Notes: generated by a model from the sequence alone, not told the origin. A stretch of DNA of 64,000 bases from Thermocoleostomius sinensis A174 (GCF_026802175.1 NZ_CP113797.1:4875026-4939025); one strand, 5' to 3'; positions 1 through 10,025 are shown, counted from the stretch's first letter. A program made the numbers and translations.

Positions 1-1
1 T

Positions 2-721
2 GACATTGGTAATACGACCCAGCAAGCTTTATCGGCTGCTGCGCAAGCCATCAGTCGGGGCAGCAACCCTGCCGAGTCCGCCATCCGAGCCGCTACATTG
101 GATAGTGAAGCGAATGGTGCGCTGATGCGAATTAGCCCTCTGGGCATTTTTGGTCATGCCACCGATGAAGCCCAACTAGCAGAATGGGCACGCCTCGATG
201 CACAACTAACCCATCCTCATCCGGTTTGTCAGGATGCCAATGCGGTGTTTGTGATTGCCATTCGCCATGCGTTGACGACGGGAGAAGCCCCAGCGGAGGT
301 CTATCGCTATGCCAAAAGTTGGGCGGCTGAGTCCAATCTGCATCCCCATGTGCAGCAATGGCTAGCGGAGGCGGAAACTCAACCTCCGGCAGACTATATC
401 GAACGCATGGGATGGGTGCACATTGCCTTACAAAATGCGTTTTATCAGTTATTACATGCCCCCTCTCTAGAGGCAGGGATTGTCACAACGGTGATGCAAG
501 GCGGCGATACCGATACCAACGGCGCGATCGTCGGAGCTTTACTAGGAGCCGTTTATGGACGTGCTGCCATTCCTTGGCAGTGGCGCGATCGAGTGCTTAC
601 CTGTCGTCCTATTCAAAAACTGGCAGACGTGAAGCGCCCACGTCCCCAACCCTTCTGGCCGATCGATGCCCTGCAACTGGCTGAACAACTGTTGATTACC
701 GGCAGGAAAGGAAGCCCCTGA
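2..721 (+). CDS. ADP-ribosylglycohydrolase family protein (5' truncated by window edge)
   Basis: The frame is open from base 2 and has no credible start in the window, so the N-terminus lies to the left. The visible part opens with DIGNTT, the metal-binding Asp motif of ADP-ribosylglycohydrolases (DraG/ARH fold), and near the C-terminus has QGGDTDTNGAIVGALLGA, the second Mg-binding signature. These enzymes remove ADP-ribose from protein side chains or small molecules using a binuclear Mg centre. About 239 residues are seen; family members are usually about 300, so roughly the first quarter is missing. The TTG at 98 is an internal Leu codon, not a start. The substrate cannot be told from the sequence. 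The next gene is convergent. Confidence 0.85.
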   Translation, partial: DIGNTTQQALSAAAQAISRGSNPAESAIRAATLDSEANGALMRISPLGIFGHATDEAQLAEWARLDAQLTHPHPVCQDANAVFVIAIRHALTTGEAPAEVYRYAKSWAAESNLHPHVQQWLAEAETQPPADYIERMGWVHIALQNAFYQLLHAPSLEAGIVTTVMQGGDTDTNGAIVGALLGAVYGRAAIPWQWRDRVLTCRPIQKLADVKRPRPQPFWPIDALQLAEQLLITGRKGSP

Positions 722-753
722 AAGACGATAAAAGGAATAAACGACGGCTTAAG

Positions 754-1629
754 TTAGGGAACAAACACAGACAAGGCAGAGGGAACCACACGAAAATGGG
801 CTGGTGTTTGGGCTGTAGATTCGCCATCGGTGTTGATGTCATAGGGCGTAAGGGTGCGGATTTCAACTTCCTGGCATTCAAACCCCTGAATCCACTCTGA
901 ATAATCACCATACTTGCCCGACCACAGCGCTGGTAAGGTGGGCACAAATTGCCACCAGTGCTCAATATTCAAGCTGCAAATGTGCAATCGTTGATCACAA
1001 ACCGATGCATCCGGCGCGATCGTCAACCGTCCTCCCCAATAGCGCCCATTGGCCACCACAATTAGTACCGACCGCAATCGGTGAACCGTGCCCCCATCCA
1101 ATCGCAATTCCGCCCAAAACGGCGGTGACTCTCGCAAAATCTGAAAACCCGTCATGCCATAGGCCAACACGCCCCAGCGATGTTTTGCTTCTCTAGAAAG
1201 TTTGCGGCTGATTTGTACCGTTAGCCCCAAGCTACCTGTATTGAAGAAATAGCGATTGTTGACCCAGCCTAGATCGATGCGTTGGCAGTTTCCCTGAATG
1301 ATGACATCACAAGCTTCTGGTAACGTTAAGGGAATGCCAAGCGTCCGTGCCAGATCATTGGCCGTTCCCAATGGCAACACGCCCAATGGTAACTGCGTAT
1401 CTAGCAACCCTTCAATTGCCCAGTTCAGCGTGCCATCACCCCCAGCCACAATCACTTGATCGACCTGATTGCGATGCTGCCGAATCGTGTCTGCTAAATC
1501 CCAAGATTGTTCAACCGCTTCAGGAACCACATCTACTCCAGACTGCTGCAATCGTTCGATCGCCTCAGCTAGATCAGCCCCTCCTCGTCGTGCATGACGA
1601 TTCACTAACAGTAATGCCCGTTGAGCCAC
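754..1629 (-). CDS. Diacylglycerol kinase family lipid kinase (YegS/BmrU-like)
   Basis: A 291-residue soluble lipid kinase. GGDGT at residues 63-67 is the nucleotide-binding signature of the diacylglycerol/sphingosine kinase catalytic domain, followed by PLGTANDLAR at about 86-95, also typical. The C-terminal half is the usual beta-sandwich domain. The length matches the bacterial YegS/BmrU group (about 300). The start is GTG at 1629, with an AGAGGAGA ribosome-binding site about 6 bases upstream. Family members phosphorylate diacylglycerol, phosphatidylglycerol or related lipids at the membrane with ATP; the exact lipid is not evident. It stands alone, convergent with the upstream ADP-ribosylglycohydrolase. 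Confidence 0.9.
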   Translation of the reverse strand: MAQRALLLVNRHARRGGADLAEAIERLQQSGVDVVPEAVEQSWDLADTIRQHRNQVDQVIVAGGDGTLNWAIEGLLDTQLPLGVLPLGTANDLARTLGIPLTLPEACDVIIQGNCQRIDLGWVNNRYFFNTGSLGLTVQISRKLSREAKHRWGVLAYGMTGFQILRESPPFWAELRLDGGTVHRLRSVLIVVANGRYWGGRLTIAPDASVCDQRLHICSLNIEHWWQFVPTLPALWSGKYGDYSEWIQGFECQEVEIRTLTPYDINTDGESTAQTPAHFRVVPSALSVFVP

Positions 1630-1845
1630 AGTGCTCTCCTCTCAGAGAAAATGTTAGAGAAATCTATCAACTATCTATTGATTATCGTTGCTTCTATCAT
1701 CTTCGTGGGACGAGGACCTAATTGTGAACCATTGAATTAAAAATTCCAAACATTCCAACGGTTAGGCAGGATCGCTCCCTTCCCTACATGTAGTTAGTGA
1801 TATAGAGACTTGCTCACTATAGTTATTTTTATTTCTTCTAACGCA

Positions 1846-2082
1846 ATGCAACTGCAACCGGTTAATTCAGATCAAATTTATGCGATCGGGTATGATGCGG
1901 CGATCGAGCGCCTAGTAGTTGTGTTTCAAAACCATCGCATTTATCAATTTTTTGACGTTCCTGCAACGGTGTATCACGAGTTGCTGCGTGCTGGCTCTAA
2001 AGACCAGTACATACAGACTTCGGTAGTTGGTCAGTATCCCTATGCGCAATTGCTGCGGCGCAAGCGCAAACGACATCGGTAA
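1846..2082 (+). CDS. KTSC domain-containing small protein
   Basis: A protein of about 78 residues whose body matches the KTSC domain: an early SDQIYAIGYD segment, a strand LVVVFQNHRIYQF, YHELLRAGSKDQYI, and a basic C-terminal tail RRKRKRHR. KTSC domains (about 60 residues) are named after a KTSC motif and occur alone or fused to lysyl-tRNA synthetase-like and other RNA-linked proteins; their function is not established. The canonical Lys-Thr-Ser-Cys is not intact here (the region reads QTSV). The frame is open from a TTG at 1810, but the ATG at 1846 gives a protein of normal domain length and is preferred. Confidence 0.7.
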   Translation: MQLQPVNSDQIYAIGYDAAIERLVVVFQNHRIYQFFDVPATVYHELLRAGSKDQYIQTSVVGQYPYAQLLRRKRKRHR

Positions 2083-2095
2083 GGGGCAGGTAATC

Positions 2096-2117
2096 GGGGG
2101 ATGGGGGATGGGGAGAT
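2096..2117. repeat. Short G-rich heptamer-like repeat
   Basis: Two to three copies of a GGGGGAT-like unit lie directly after the KTSC gene. This is the short tandem repeat style common between cyanobacterial genes. Other examples in the window are at 15158-15185, 37178-37212 and 47753-47794. Confidence 0.4.
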
Positions 2118-2322
2118 AGAAGAAAGAGATAGGGGAGTTAGGAAAGCTGAGTAGGATCGACTCCAACTGTCAGGGCATTTCGCAAAACGTCCTGACGAGA
2201 TCCATCCAATCAGCAAGGCCTCAACCCTGTTTCTCCGGTATGGATGAACATTAAGAAAACTTTAGCCTTTGGCGTTTAGCTTGTACGATAGCAACGAGCC
2301 TCATTGGATTTACGTCAGGTTT

Positions 2323-3948
2323 ATGTTAAGCGCTGGTGTTGCTATGCAAGTTGATAGACAAAAAGATCTGTTTGCCTACGAAGCCCTTGCCCAAATTCCC
2401 AAAATTCTGACGTTGCTCGATCGCAATCCCCACAGCCCCACCTATGGCTGTTTCGATCGCAACTTCTGGCATTACAAAATCATTGATTTTCCTAGCGGGA
2501 TGGCGCAAGAATTTGTGCTGCCACTGGCGTTGGCCTACAGCACAAACGTGGCGAATAACCCATTTTATCGACAGCCGATTATCAAGCAATGGGTTGAAGC
2601 TGGGATTGTCTATGCAGCAAACAGTGCGCATTCCGATGGCTCGTGCGATGATTATTTTCCCTATGAACGGGCAGCCGGGGCAGCGGCATTTTCGCTGCTG
2701 GCAGGAATTGAAAGCTACTTGCGGTTGGGATTAAGTAACCCTATTGTGCTGGAGTTCTTTACCAAGCGAGCCGACTGGTTGGCTGAGCACCAAGAAAGTG
2801 GACAGTTGACCAATCACCAAGCGTTGATTGTGCTGTGTCTAGAGTTGCTGTCACGGTTGTTGCAAACCGATCGCTGGAATCGCGCCAAAGTTCAACGGTT
2901 AGAATTGGTGCATGCTTGGCAAAACGAAGAGGGCTGGTTTCAGGAATACGAAGGCTGCGATCCGGGCTATCACACGCTAACGATTGCGTGCCTCGCTCGA
3001 ATTTATAAGCTCAATCCCAATCCTCGCTTACAAGAAGCGCTGATCAAAGCTGTAGAATTAGCCGATCAGTTTGTGCATCCCGATGGATCATTTGGGGGAG
3101 AATACACCAGTCGCAATACCTACAATTTCTTTCCGCACGGGTTTGAACTGGTGGGGCGCTGGATGCCAGAGGCGCTGGCGATCAACGATCGTTTCTTGCA
3201 AGGATTGGCAACGGGTAAGGCTCCCTGTTATGCCGATGATCACATCATTGGGCATCATACGTGGAATTATCTGCTCGCCTGGCACGATTTTGTAGACGAT
3301 CGACCTGAGCTTCGGCCCCGTACCAACGAGCGGATTTGGTTAAAACAAGCCAAGCTGTTGATTGATCGACGGGATGGTACAGAACTTTATTTAGCCTTAA
3401 ACAAAGGCGGTGTCTTCAAGCTGTTTCGTGATGGTGAATTGATCGCCTCCGATACCCAATTTTCGCTTCAGGTGCAGGAGGGCGGCAAACTCAGAAATGC
3501 AGTGGGACACTTGATTAGTGACTATACCGTTGAGGTAGAACCCAACGATATCTTAATTCGCGGGCAGTTGGGTTGGGCGAAACAAAAACAAATGACGCCT
3601 CAAAATTTAATGATTCTGCGTGTAGTGATGCTGACGATCGGGCGGTTTTTCCCAAATCTCATTCGCAAAACGCTACAAAAGATTTTGATTGTTGGAAAAA
3701 ATGATGCACCGTTTCAGTTCAGCCGCCAGTTGCACTGGAGAAATGGACGCTGGATTGTCACTGATGAACTAAAAGCCAATGATTGGAAACATGTGATTTC
3801 AGCTGGCATTGGCTGCGATCAAACCTCCATTTATGTGGTGATGAGCCGCACGTTTCAAGCCGGTCAACTACAACCTTGGATTGATTTAACGAAAACGGTA
3901 AAGCAGTTGCGTGCTGGGGAGTCATTGCAAGTAGAACGAGAACTGTAG
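2323..3948 (+). CDS. Large conserved-type protein with helical toroid-like N-half and beta-rich C-half, function unknown
   Basis: About 541 residues. I do not recognise a characterised family. The first 350 residues are helical with repeated aromatic/His-rich segments (SDGSCDDYFPYERAAGA, WFQEYEGCDPGYHTL, DGSFGGEYTSRNTYNFFPHG, DDHIIGHHTWNYL), a pattern seen in alpha/alpha-toroid enzymes such as heparinase/alginate-lyase-like or other polysaccharide-active proteins. The last 200 residues are beta-rich, which would fit the beta-sandwich that follows the toroid in such enzymes. No signal peptide is visible. The ATG at 2323 is chosen because CAGG lies 4 bases before it; the ATG at 2344 is equally possible, and the frame is open from a TTG at 2269. 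A role in exopolysaccharide processing is only an inference from fold-like appearance. Confidence 0.65.
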   Translation: MLSAGVAMQVDRQKDLFAYEALAQIPKILTLLDRNPHSPTYGCFDRNFWHYKIIDFPSGMAQEFVLPLALAYSTNVANNPFYRQPIIKQWVEAGIVYAANSAHSDGSCDDYFPYERAAGAAAFSLLAGIESYLRLGLSNPIVLEFFTKRADWLAEHQESGQLTNHQALIVLCLELLSRLLQTDRWNRAKVQRLELVHAWQNEEGWFQEYEGCDPGYHTLTIACLARIYKLNPNPRLQEALIKAVELADQFVHPDGSFGGEYTSRNTYNFFPHGFELVGRWMPEALAINDRFLQGLATGKAPCYADDHIIGHHTWNYLLAWHDFVDDRPELRPRTNERIWLKQAKLLIDRRDGTELYLALNKGGVFKLFRDGELIASDTQFSLQVQEGGKLRNAVGHLISDYTVEVEPNDILIRGQLGWAKQKQMTPQNLMILRVVMLTIGRFFPNLIRKTLQKILIVGKNDAPFQFSRQLHWRNGRWIVTDELKANDWKHVISAGIGCDQTSIYVVMSRTFQAGQLQPWIDLTKTVKQLRAGESLQVEREL

Positions 3949-4082
3949 CATAGGAAATTCCAAAGGGATTTCGTCAGGTTTTAGTGAGTATTTAGCCGAG
4001 CACCGCAGGTATCGGCAGATTCCTTGTTGAGGAGACAGGCAGGAAGTTGATGATGCCTACAGATTGAACAAATCTGCTCTGA

Positions 4083-4658
4083 TTAAGCCCGTGACGCAAA
4101 CAGACGGGTAACTTCGCAAGCAAAACCAGGCAATAGGGGAGACGTAATCACATCCTCAACCAGCAGGGTCGCTACTAACATCAATTGGGCCTGATTACGA
4201 CGATAAATTTCAACTCGCTGAGACAGGCGATCGACAATCCAATATTCTCGAACTCCTTGCACTGAATAGAGTTTTAGTTTGGCAGAGCGGTCTCGATTTT
4301 CATTTACTTTTCCGGGAGATAGCACTTCTACAACCAGTTCAGGCGCACCGCAAAAATGCCCTGCCTCATCTTGAATTTGCACCAGTCGCTCATAGCTGAC
4401 CCACACAACATCAGGAACTACATTGTCTGAGTCTGAAAAAATCAAACCAGGCATGATGGAAGCTTCTCCTAAGCCGCTGCTGAGTGACCATTCATCCAGA
4501 ACTGCAAAAAGTCGTCCAGTGACTTGCTGGTGTTTATGGTGAGGCGATCGCGTCACGAACAACTCTCCATCAATGATTTCGTAGCGAATCCACTCGTTGT
4601 CGGGTAACGCTTCCACATCTTGAATTGTCCAGCGAACACCACCTGTGGGTTGGCTCAT
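4083..4658 (-). CDS. Uma2 family (DUF820) PD-(D/E)XK nuclease-fold protein
   Basis: 191 residues with the layout of the Uma2/DUF820 family, which is greatly expanded in cyanobacteria: an N-terminal YEIIDGELFV strand, PDVVWVS (active-site Asp region), PELVVEVLSPG (Glu of the PD-(D/E)XK core) and the following NRDRSAKLKLYSVQGVREYWIVD stretch carrying the Lys and the conserved YW. The family has a restriction-endonuclease fold, but its biological role is not known. It is a single gene starting at ATG 4658. It lies beside a decayed gene fragment (4741-5080), consistent with a region of rearrangement. Confidence 0.85.
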   Translation of the reverse strand: MSQPTGGVRWTIQDVEALPDNEWIRYEIIDGELFVTRSPHHKHQQVTGRLFAVLDEWSLSSGLGEASIMPGLIFSDSDNVVPDVVWVSYERLVQIQDEAGHFCGAPELVVEVLSPGKVNENRDRSAKLKLYSVQGVREYWIVDRLSQRVEIYRRNQAQLMLVATLLVEDVITSPLLPGFACEVTRLFASRA

Positions 4659-4740
4659 CAGCGTGCTTACATGACAAGGCTATTTCAATTGTAGAAAAGG
4701 CAAGGAAAAAGGGAAATCCGTCCGTGGTGGAGAGGCTGCA

Positions 4741-5080
4741 TTCACCCCCTGCCACCACGGTGGATGAGTAGAAGCAGCAAATTGTGCAGGCGATCGTGCA
4801 GGTGACAGAGGTGCAGGTTAACCTCACAGAAACTGGAGTCGAAGTCATTCTGGAAACCGCAGAGGGGCAACTGGCTAGTCCTGTGACTGACTTCTGTGGT
4901 CGGTAATGCGCTGATTGCGGATATTCCCAATGCGGTGTTGGCATTGCCGGAGGGTGAAGAGTTTCAGGCGGCAAGTCCAGCCGAGGGGATTGCGCTCGTG
5001 GCAGTCACATCGAGAGCCGATGGAGTTCGAGTAGCGATTACGGGGACAGAACGGAGATTCTCCCCACGGGTTCACGGTTG
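4741..5080 (+). pseudogene. Remnant of an AMIN-domain TonB-dependent (siderophore) receptor, N-terminal part only
   Basis: Reading in frame from 4741 gives a segment with an in-frame TAG (4769-4771) followed by QIVQAIVQVTEVQVNLTETG and VEVILETAEGQLASPVT, ending at a frameshift; the next frame continues VVGNALIADIPNAVLALPEG, then SPAEGIALVAVTS and RVAITGTE. Joined, these form an AMIN domain as found at the N-terminus of cyanobacterial TonB-dependent siderophore receptors. The frameshift coincides with a direct duplication of TGAC (4884-4887 and 4888-4891), a plausible cause. No plug or beta-barrel sequence follows, so over 80% of the gene would be gone. The receptor's original ligand cannot be told. 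Confidence 0.7.
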
Positions 5081-5369
5081 CCAAACCCTATCCACCCCCA
5101 TTACCCAATTGATTCTGTTTAGGGGCGGTTTGCGAACTGTTCCTGCGAAATTCCCCTTCGATCGCTTATTCCCAATTACTTATTGCCCATTCCCAATTCC
5201 ACATTACAATTCGATATCCATCTATCAACTTTTCTCAATTCTGTGAATGGAAAGATCAAAAAGATTGAATATTAAAAATGGTTGTGATTGGCTCCATTTC
5301 CCAATATTCTGATAACCGAGAGCACCTTTCATGACTGCGTTTGCGGCTCGTGCGAGGTAGGAATTATAG

Positions 5370-6368
<999 letters not shown>

Positions 6369-6437
6369 GGAAAGGATGAGGAATGAAAAATGGAAGTCGA
6401 TGTAGAAGTTTGACTCATCGACTCATTAACTCATTCC

Positions 6438-7265
6438 TCATTGACTCAACCCAATAGACGCTTGCTTGAGCGGAGTTAACAATTCAGTTGATAGATGCAG
6501 GTGATTTAATTCAGTATGGCGATCGTCCGTTTTACCAAGAGCCGGGCCATGATAGTCACTGCCGCCTGTTTTCAAGAGACCATACTGTTGACACAAGGCT
6601 TCTAGAGTTTGAGTTTGCGCGATCGTATGGCTGGGATGATAAACCTCCAACCCCATCAGCCCAGCAGCAACAAAGTCTGGCAGCAATGTTTCCACCTGTC
6701 CACCACAAAATAGATAGGGGTGGGCCCACACGGGCACGGCTGTACAATCGCGCAGTAGTTTAATCCCTTCAAATACTGAGAATTTTTCATATTCTACGTA
6801 AGCTGGTTTACCTTCCCCCAGCCAACGATCGAACGCCTCTTGAGGCGATTGTATATATCCGGCTTTAACCAGAGCATTCGCGATATGAGGGCGTCCTGGA
6901 ACCATGGTTCCGCGCATAGACAATTCAACCGGATAGCCTAGATCTGCCAGCCGATCGACCATCTTCTGGGCACGGCGAAAGCGACCGGCAATCCGTTCCT
7001 GTAGCGGTGGTTGCAACCGATCGCGATTGGGATAAAAGCCCAAAAGATGCAGCGATCGACCGTTATGAACGGTGCTAAGCTCTAGTCCGGGGACGATTTC
7101 AATATCATATGGTTTGGCCGCAGTTATTGCCTCGTTCCAGCCAGAGAGCGTATCGTGATCCGTAATTGCCAACACCTTGACACCCGCAGCCAAGGCAGCT
7201 GATACCAGTTCCGTCGGGGTCAGGGTTCCGTCTGAGTGGGTGGTATGACAATGAAGCTCTAACAT
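6438..7265 (-). CDS. PHP domain phosphoesterase (RNase AM / YciV-like)
   Basis: A 275-residue PHP-family metal-dependent phosphoesterase. It begins with HCHTTHSDG, the first metal-binding motif, followed by AITDHDTLSGW, then EIVPGLELST and, near the end, GGSDYHG, all diagnostic of the family with a trinuclear metal site. The closest described relatives are the stand-alone PHP proteins acting on 3',5'-bisphosphonucleotides or trimming 5' RNA ends (E. coli YciV/RNase AM). The substrate here is inferred only from family resemblance. The start at ATG 7265 puts HCHTTHSDG at residues 4-12, as expected. It is divergent from the TenA-like gene with a short 56-base gap. Confidence 0.85.
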   Translation of the reverse strand: MLELHCHTTHSDGTLTPTELVSAALAAGVKVLAITDHDTLSGWNEAITAAKPYDIEIVPGLELSTVHNGRSLHLLGFYPNRDRLQPPLQERIAGRFRRAQKMVDRLADLGYPVELSMRGTMVPGRPHIANALVKAGYIQSPQEAFDRWLGEGKPAYVEYEKFSVFEGIKLLRDCTAVPVWAHPYLFCGGQVETLLPDFVAAGLMGLEVYHPSHTIAQTQTLEALCQQYGLLKTGGSDYHGPALGKTDDRHTELNHLHLSTELLTPLKQASIGLSQ

Positions 7266-7321
7266 TAGGATCTCGTAGGAGGGTTACTGTTTATGTTAAA
7301 TTCACCAAGGCGATCATTACC

Positions 7322-7978
7322 ATGTTTACTAGCCTATTTATTCGTCTGGGTTCTATGTCTCTCACCTGCCAACAGCTTTTAACCACTCACCCTCACCTGT
7401 GGGAAGACGCTACGGCGCATCCTTTCCTCACGCAATGTCAGACAGGTGAAATTGCAGCCAATCAGTTCAATACCTGGTTAGTACAAGATTATTGGTTTGT
7501 GGTGGACTTCACGCGATTCACTGGACGAGTGTTGGCAGCAGCCCCAGTACAGCATTTTGAAGTGCTGTTGGCAGCGTTTGGCACATTGAAAGAAGAACTG
7601 AAGTGGTTCCAAGCGAAAGCCACTGAGCGCCAGCTAAATTTAAACACACCGCAACATCCGACTTGCATTGAGTACTGCGATTATATGGCGGGGTTAGTGG
7701 CAGACCCCTATGCTGTACAAGCCGTAGCCTATTGGGCGATCGAGTGTGCCTATAATCAGGGTTGGCAGCGACCGGGGCCCATGTCCGAACCCTACTCTGA
7801 GTTTGCCGATCGCTGGGGCAATGCTGGCTTTACTGCCTATGTCAAACAATTAGAACAGCAAGCAGATGACGCGCTGCGATCTGCTTCAGAAGAAGTGCAA
7901 CAGCAGGCAGAACGAGCATTTCTAGAAGTTGCTCGGCTTGAAAAAAAGTTCTGGCAAATGGCCTTTAGCGCTGAGTAA
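7322..7978 (+). CDS. TenA/THI-4/PQQC-family protein (thiaminase II-like)
   Basis: 218 residues, all-helical. Family features visible: LWEDATAHPFL near the N-terminus, FNTWLVQDYWFVVDFTRF (the acidic/Tyr substrate pocket), AVAYWAIECAYNQGW in the middle and a C-terminal EVARLEKKFW helix. Canonical TenA hydrolyses aminopyrimidines for thiamin salvage; the Cys nucleophile region CDYMAG and the late Glu are plausibly present but not proven equivalent. Members that branch off TenA exist with unknown substrates, so salvage activity is an inference. The start may instead be ATG 7355 (MSLTCQQLL), which removes an 11-residue extension. No thiamin riboswitch was seen upstream. Confidence 0.8.
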   Translation: MFTSLFIRLGSMSLTCQQLLTTHPHLWEDATAHPFLTQCQTGEIAANQFNTWLVQDYWFVVDFTRFTGRVLAAAPVQHFEVLLAAFGTLKEELKWFQAKATERQLNLNTPQHPTCIEYCDYMAGLVADPYAVQAVAYWAIECAYNQGWQRPGPMSEPYSEFADRWGNAGFTAYVKQLEQQADDALRSASEEVQQQAERAFLEVARLEKKFWQMAFSAE

Positions 7979-8590
7979 GAAGAACTCGTGATTGGTATCA
8001 CGCCATATTTGAACAAATTTGCTTCAATCTAATTAGAACTATGTTGAGAGAGGTTCCAATTAATGGATTGTTCAGTTCGATCGATTTCCTCGGTAAGTCT
8101 ATTCAACTAAGTCAATCTAACTATTGTTGCCTTTCCATTTAGTTTGCTATACTTTGGGACGTGCGAAAGTGATGAATTGAGTCAACCATTTCCAAGTTCT
8201 TAAACAGCAATTTTGTTTAGTTCCCAAGCTGTTTTAGTGATTGATTACTTGGCTTTCGCGTTTGCATTTGCCCAGCTAGAATTTTCAGTTCTCAGTCAAT
8301 GCTTTCATTTAATTAGATAGGCTTGCTATCGTAGTACATGGGCTAGGTATCGTTGTGCTACAAGAACTTGGCTGCGATCGTTCATGCGACCAAAAACCAT
8401 AAATGAAACCATAGTTGCATGAGAACTGTCAATTCCAACTAACCATCTAGTGCTTAATTTGGCACTTACTAGATACCGTTGTTTTGCATTTACCATTCAT
8501 CAGTTAATGCCAGGATTAAATCTAATAAGGATTGAATTATTTGTCATTATTCATCCTCCTGGTAATGTTTTCTAATTCTGAGGAGCAATC
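7979..8590. other. Long intergenic region upstream of the CHRD/RTX gene
   Basis: 612 bases without a convincing gene. It contains one copy of the TAATTRGAAC...GTTCCAATTA palindrome (8030-8062) and a second imperfect stem at about 8445-8474 (ATCT-AGTGC against GCACT-TACT-AGAT). The size suggests a complex promoter or long 5' leader for the secreted protein gene starting at 8591. A GAGGAG ribosome-binding site sits directly before that start. Confidence 0.5.
8030..8062. repeat. Imperfect palindrome, copy A (TAATTRGAAC / GTTCCAATTA)
   Basis: The left arm TAATTAGAAC (8030-8039) and right arm GTTCCAATTA (8053-8062) pair at 9 of 10 positions around a 13-base centre. Closely similar arms and centre occur at 21170-21205 and 30692-30726. 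It could be an operator or a small dispersed palindrome. Confidence 0.6.
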
Positions 8591-9973
8591 ATGGAAGAGC
8601 AAAACTTCAACACTGACAATGAAAAGCGTGATCTTGTCGATGCAGATGCAGCCGTAGATACATCAGTGATTGAGGCGTCTAAGACGGAATCTACTGGTAC
8701 TTCTGTGCAAAAATCTGATTTCGAAGCCGCGCTGGACGCATCCCTGGCAGACGATGACCACAATCATGCCAAACCTGAAGATCACAATCACGCTAAACCT
8801 GAAGGGGCCGGAAATCCTGCCAATCACACATCGTTGGGCGATGTAACCGTGATTAGAACCCTTAATGCAGCGAATATTAAAGCTGATACGTCCCTGCGTG
8901 ACAATCTGGGAAGACGGGGCGATTTGATGATGCCAGGTAGCGGTAAAAACACCGTCATTGGCTCTGGCGACTCTGACATCATCGTAGGAATTGGAGGTGG
9001 TTTTAATACCATTACAACGGGTACTGGCAGCGACACGATCGTATTGGGGGCTGAAACCACCAATCGAGTGTTTGACTTTGATCCAAGTAAAGACAAATTG
9101 GCGATCTACAGTGATCTCGACCCGAACAACATTGTGATTGCGCAAGGGAAGAATCCGGGGAAAGGTGGTATCGATCAGCCCCTTGATTCGGTCAATAATG
9201 CCCTTGTCATTGACAAATCCTCAGGTCACATTTTGGCTTCTCTGACCTTTACCCAAGCCTCCGCTATTAACGATAACGCTATCAGTAAGATCGATGAGGC
9301 AGCCTTGGCTAGCCTTGACTCGGTTCGGTTCAATGTGCAAGAAGGCAGCGGTAAATTAACTGGAACTCGGCGCAGCGATAAATTGGTGGGTGGTGCTGGT
9401 GACGATTTCCTTTACGTGGGTGACAACGGCTTCCGCATAGTCAATGCTCGTGGCGATGGCCCAGGCGAGTTCCCCTTCCCCAATGATAGCCCTGGAACCA
9501 CCAATCTTCGGGCCGATTTGAAGGGCGGTGTATTGCGCATCAACGGCAACTACCGTAACTTTGATGGCGCACCGTTGTTTAGCCAAGGCGAGACGGCGAT
9601 CGACGAGAAAGCGGTGATTCTGAACGGTTCCGATCCACAAGCGCTGATCAACGGGTTCCTGCAAGTTCCCCAAGACTCTGAAGGCAACCCCATCTCTGGA
9701 ACTCACCTACACTTCAGCCCTGCTGGAGACAGCCGTGGTAACTTTGCCGATGCCACCGTAGAACGGTACCTTACCAACACTCCTCTCAACAAAAAAGCTG
9801 GCCGAATCTCTGGAGAATTTGAACTCTCACCGGAGGAACAAGCTGCTTTCTTGGCAGGCAATTTCTACATCAACCTGCACACCAATGTAGACATCGATAA
9901 AGACGGGAAAGGAGGCTTCCCAACGGGTGAAAATCGCGTTAACTTAAACCAAAACGTGATCAAGTTTGCATAA
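8591..9973 (+). CDS. CHRD domain protein with RTX-like repeats, probable type 1 secretion substrate
   Basis: 460 residues, acidic, no Sec signal peptide. Order: an acidic Asp/Ser-rich N-terminus; an eight-residue His-containing unit DHNHAKPE repeated twice in tandem (about residues 57-72); a glycine/aspartate region resembling RTX calcium-binding repeats (GSGDSDIIVG, GTGSDTIVLG, about 116-155); a second short RTX unit DKLVGGAGDDFLYVG (about 265-280); and a CHRD domain at about 307-440 containing THLHFSPAGD and GEFELSPEEQAAFLAGNFYI. CHRD domains occur in chordin and in many bacterial surface proteins; their function is unclear. RTX repeats and the exporter operon 5 kb downstream point to type 1 export. 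The His repeat may bind metal. A terminator hairpin follows at 10026. Confidence 0.85.
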   Translation: MEEQNFNTDNEKRDLVDADAAVDTSVIEASKTESTGTSVQKSDFEAALDASLADDDHNHAKPEDHNHAKPEGAGNPANHTSLGDVTVIRTLNAANIKADTSLRDNLGRRGDLMMPGSGKNTVIGSGDSDIIVGIGGGFNTITTGTGSDTIVLGAETTNRVFDFDPSKDKLAIYSDLDPNNIVIAQGKNPGKGGIDQPLDSVNNALVIDKSSGHILASLTFTQASAINDNAISKIDEAALASLDSVRFNVQEGSGKLTGTRRSDKLVGGAGDDFLYVGDNGFRIVNARGDGPGEFPFPNDSPGTTNLRADLKGGVLRINGNYRNFDGAPLFSQGETAIDEKAVILNGSDPQALINGFLQVPQDSEGNPISGTHLHFSPAGDSRGNFADATVERYLTNTPLNKKAGRISGEFELSPEEQAAFLAGNFYINLHTNVDIDKDGKGGFPTGENRVNLNQNVIKFA

Positions 9974-10025
9974 CGATGCAACGTTAAGAGGGTGCTTCTG
10001 AGCAAAACAAACCTGATGACCAACC

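Noticed and set aside
4896-5246. 116-residue open frame starting at 4896 as a real gene
   Set aside because: Its first half is the shifted second part of an AMIN domain and the rest is unrelated intergenic repeat sequence, so it is part of a pseudogene.
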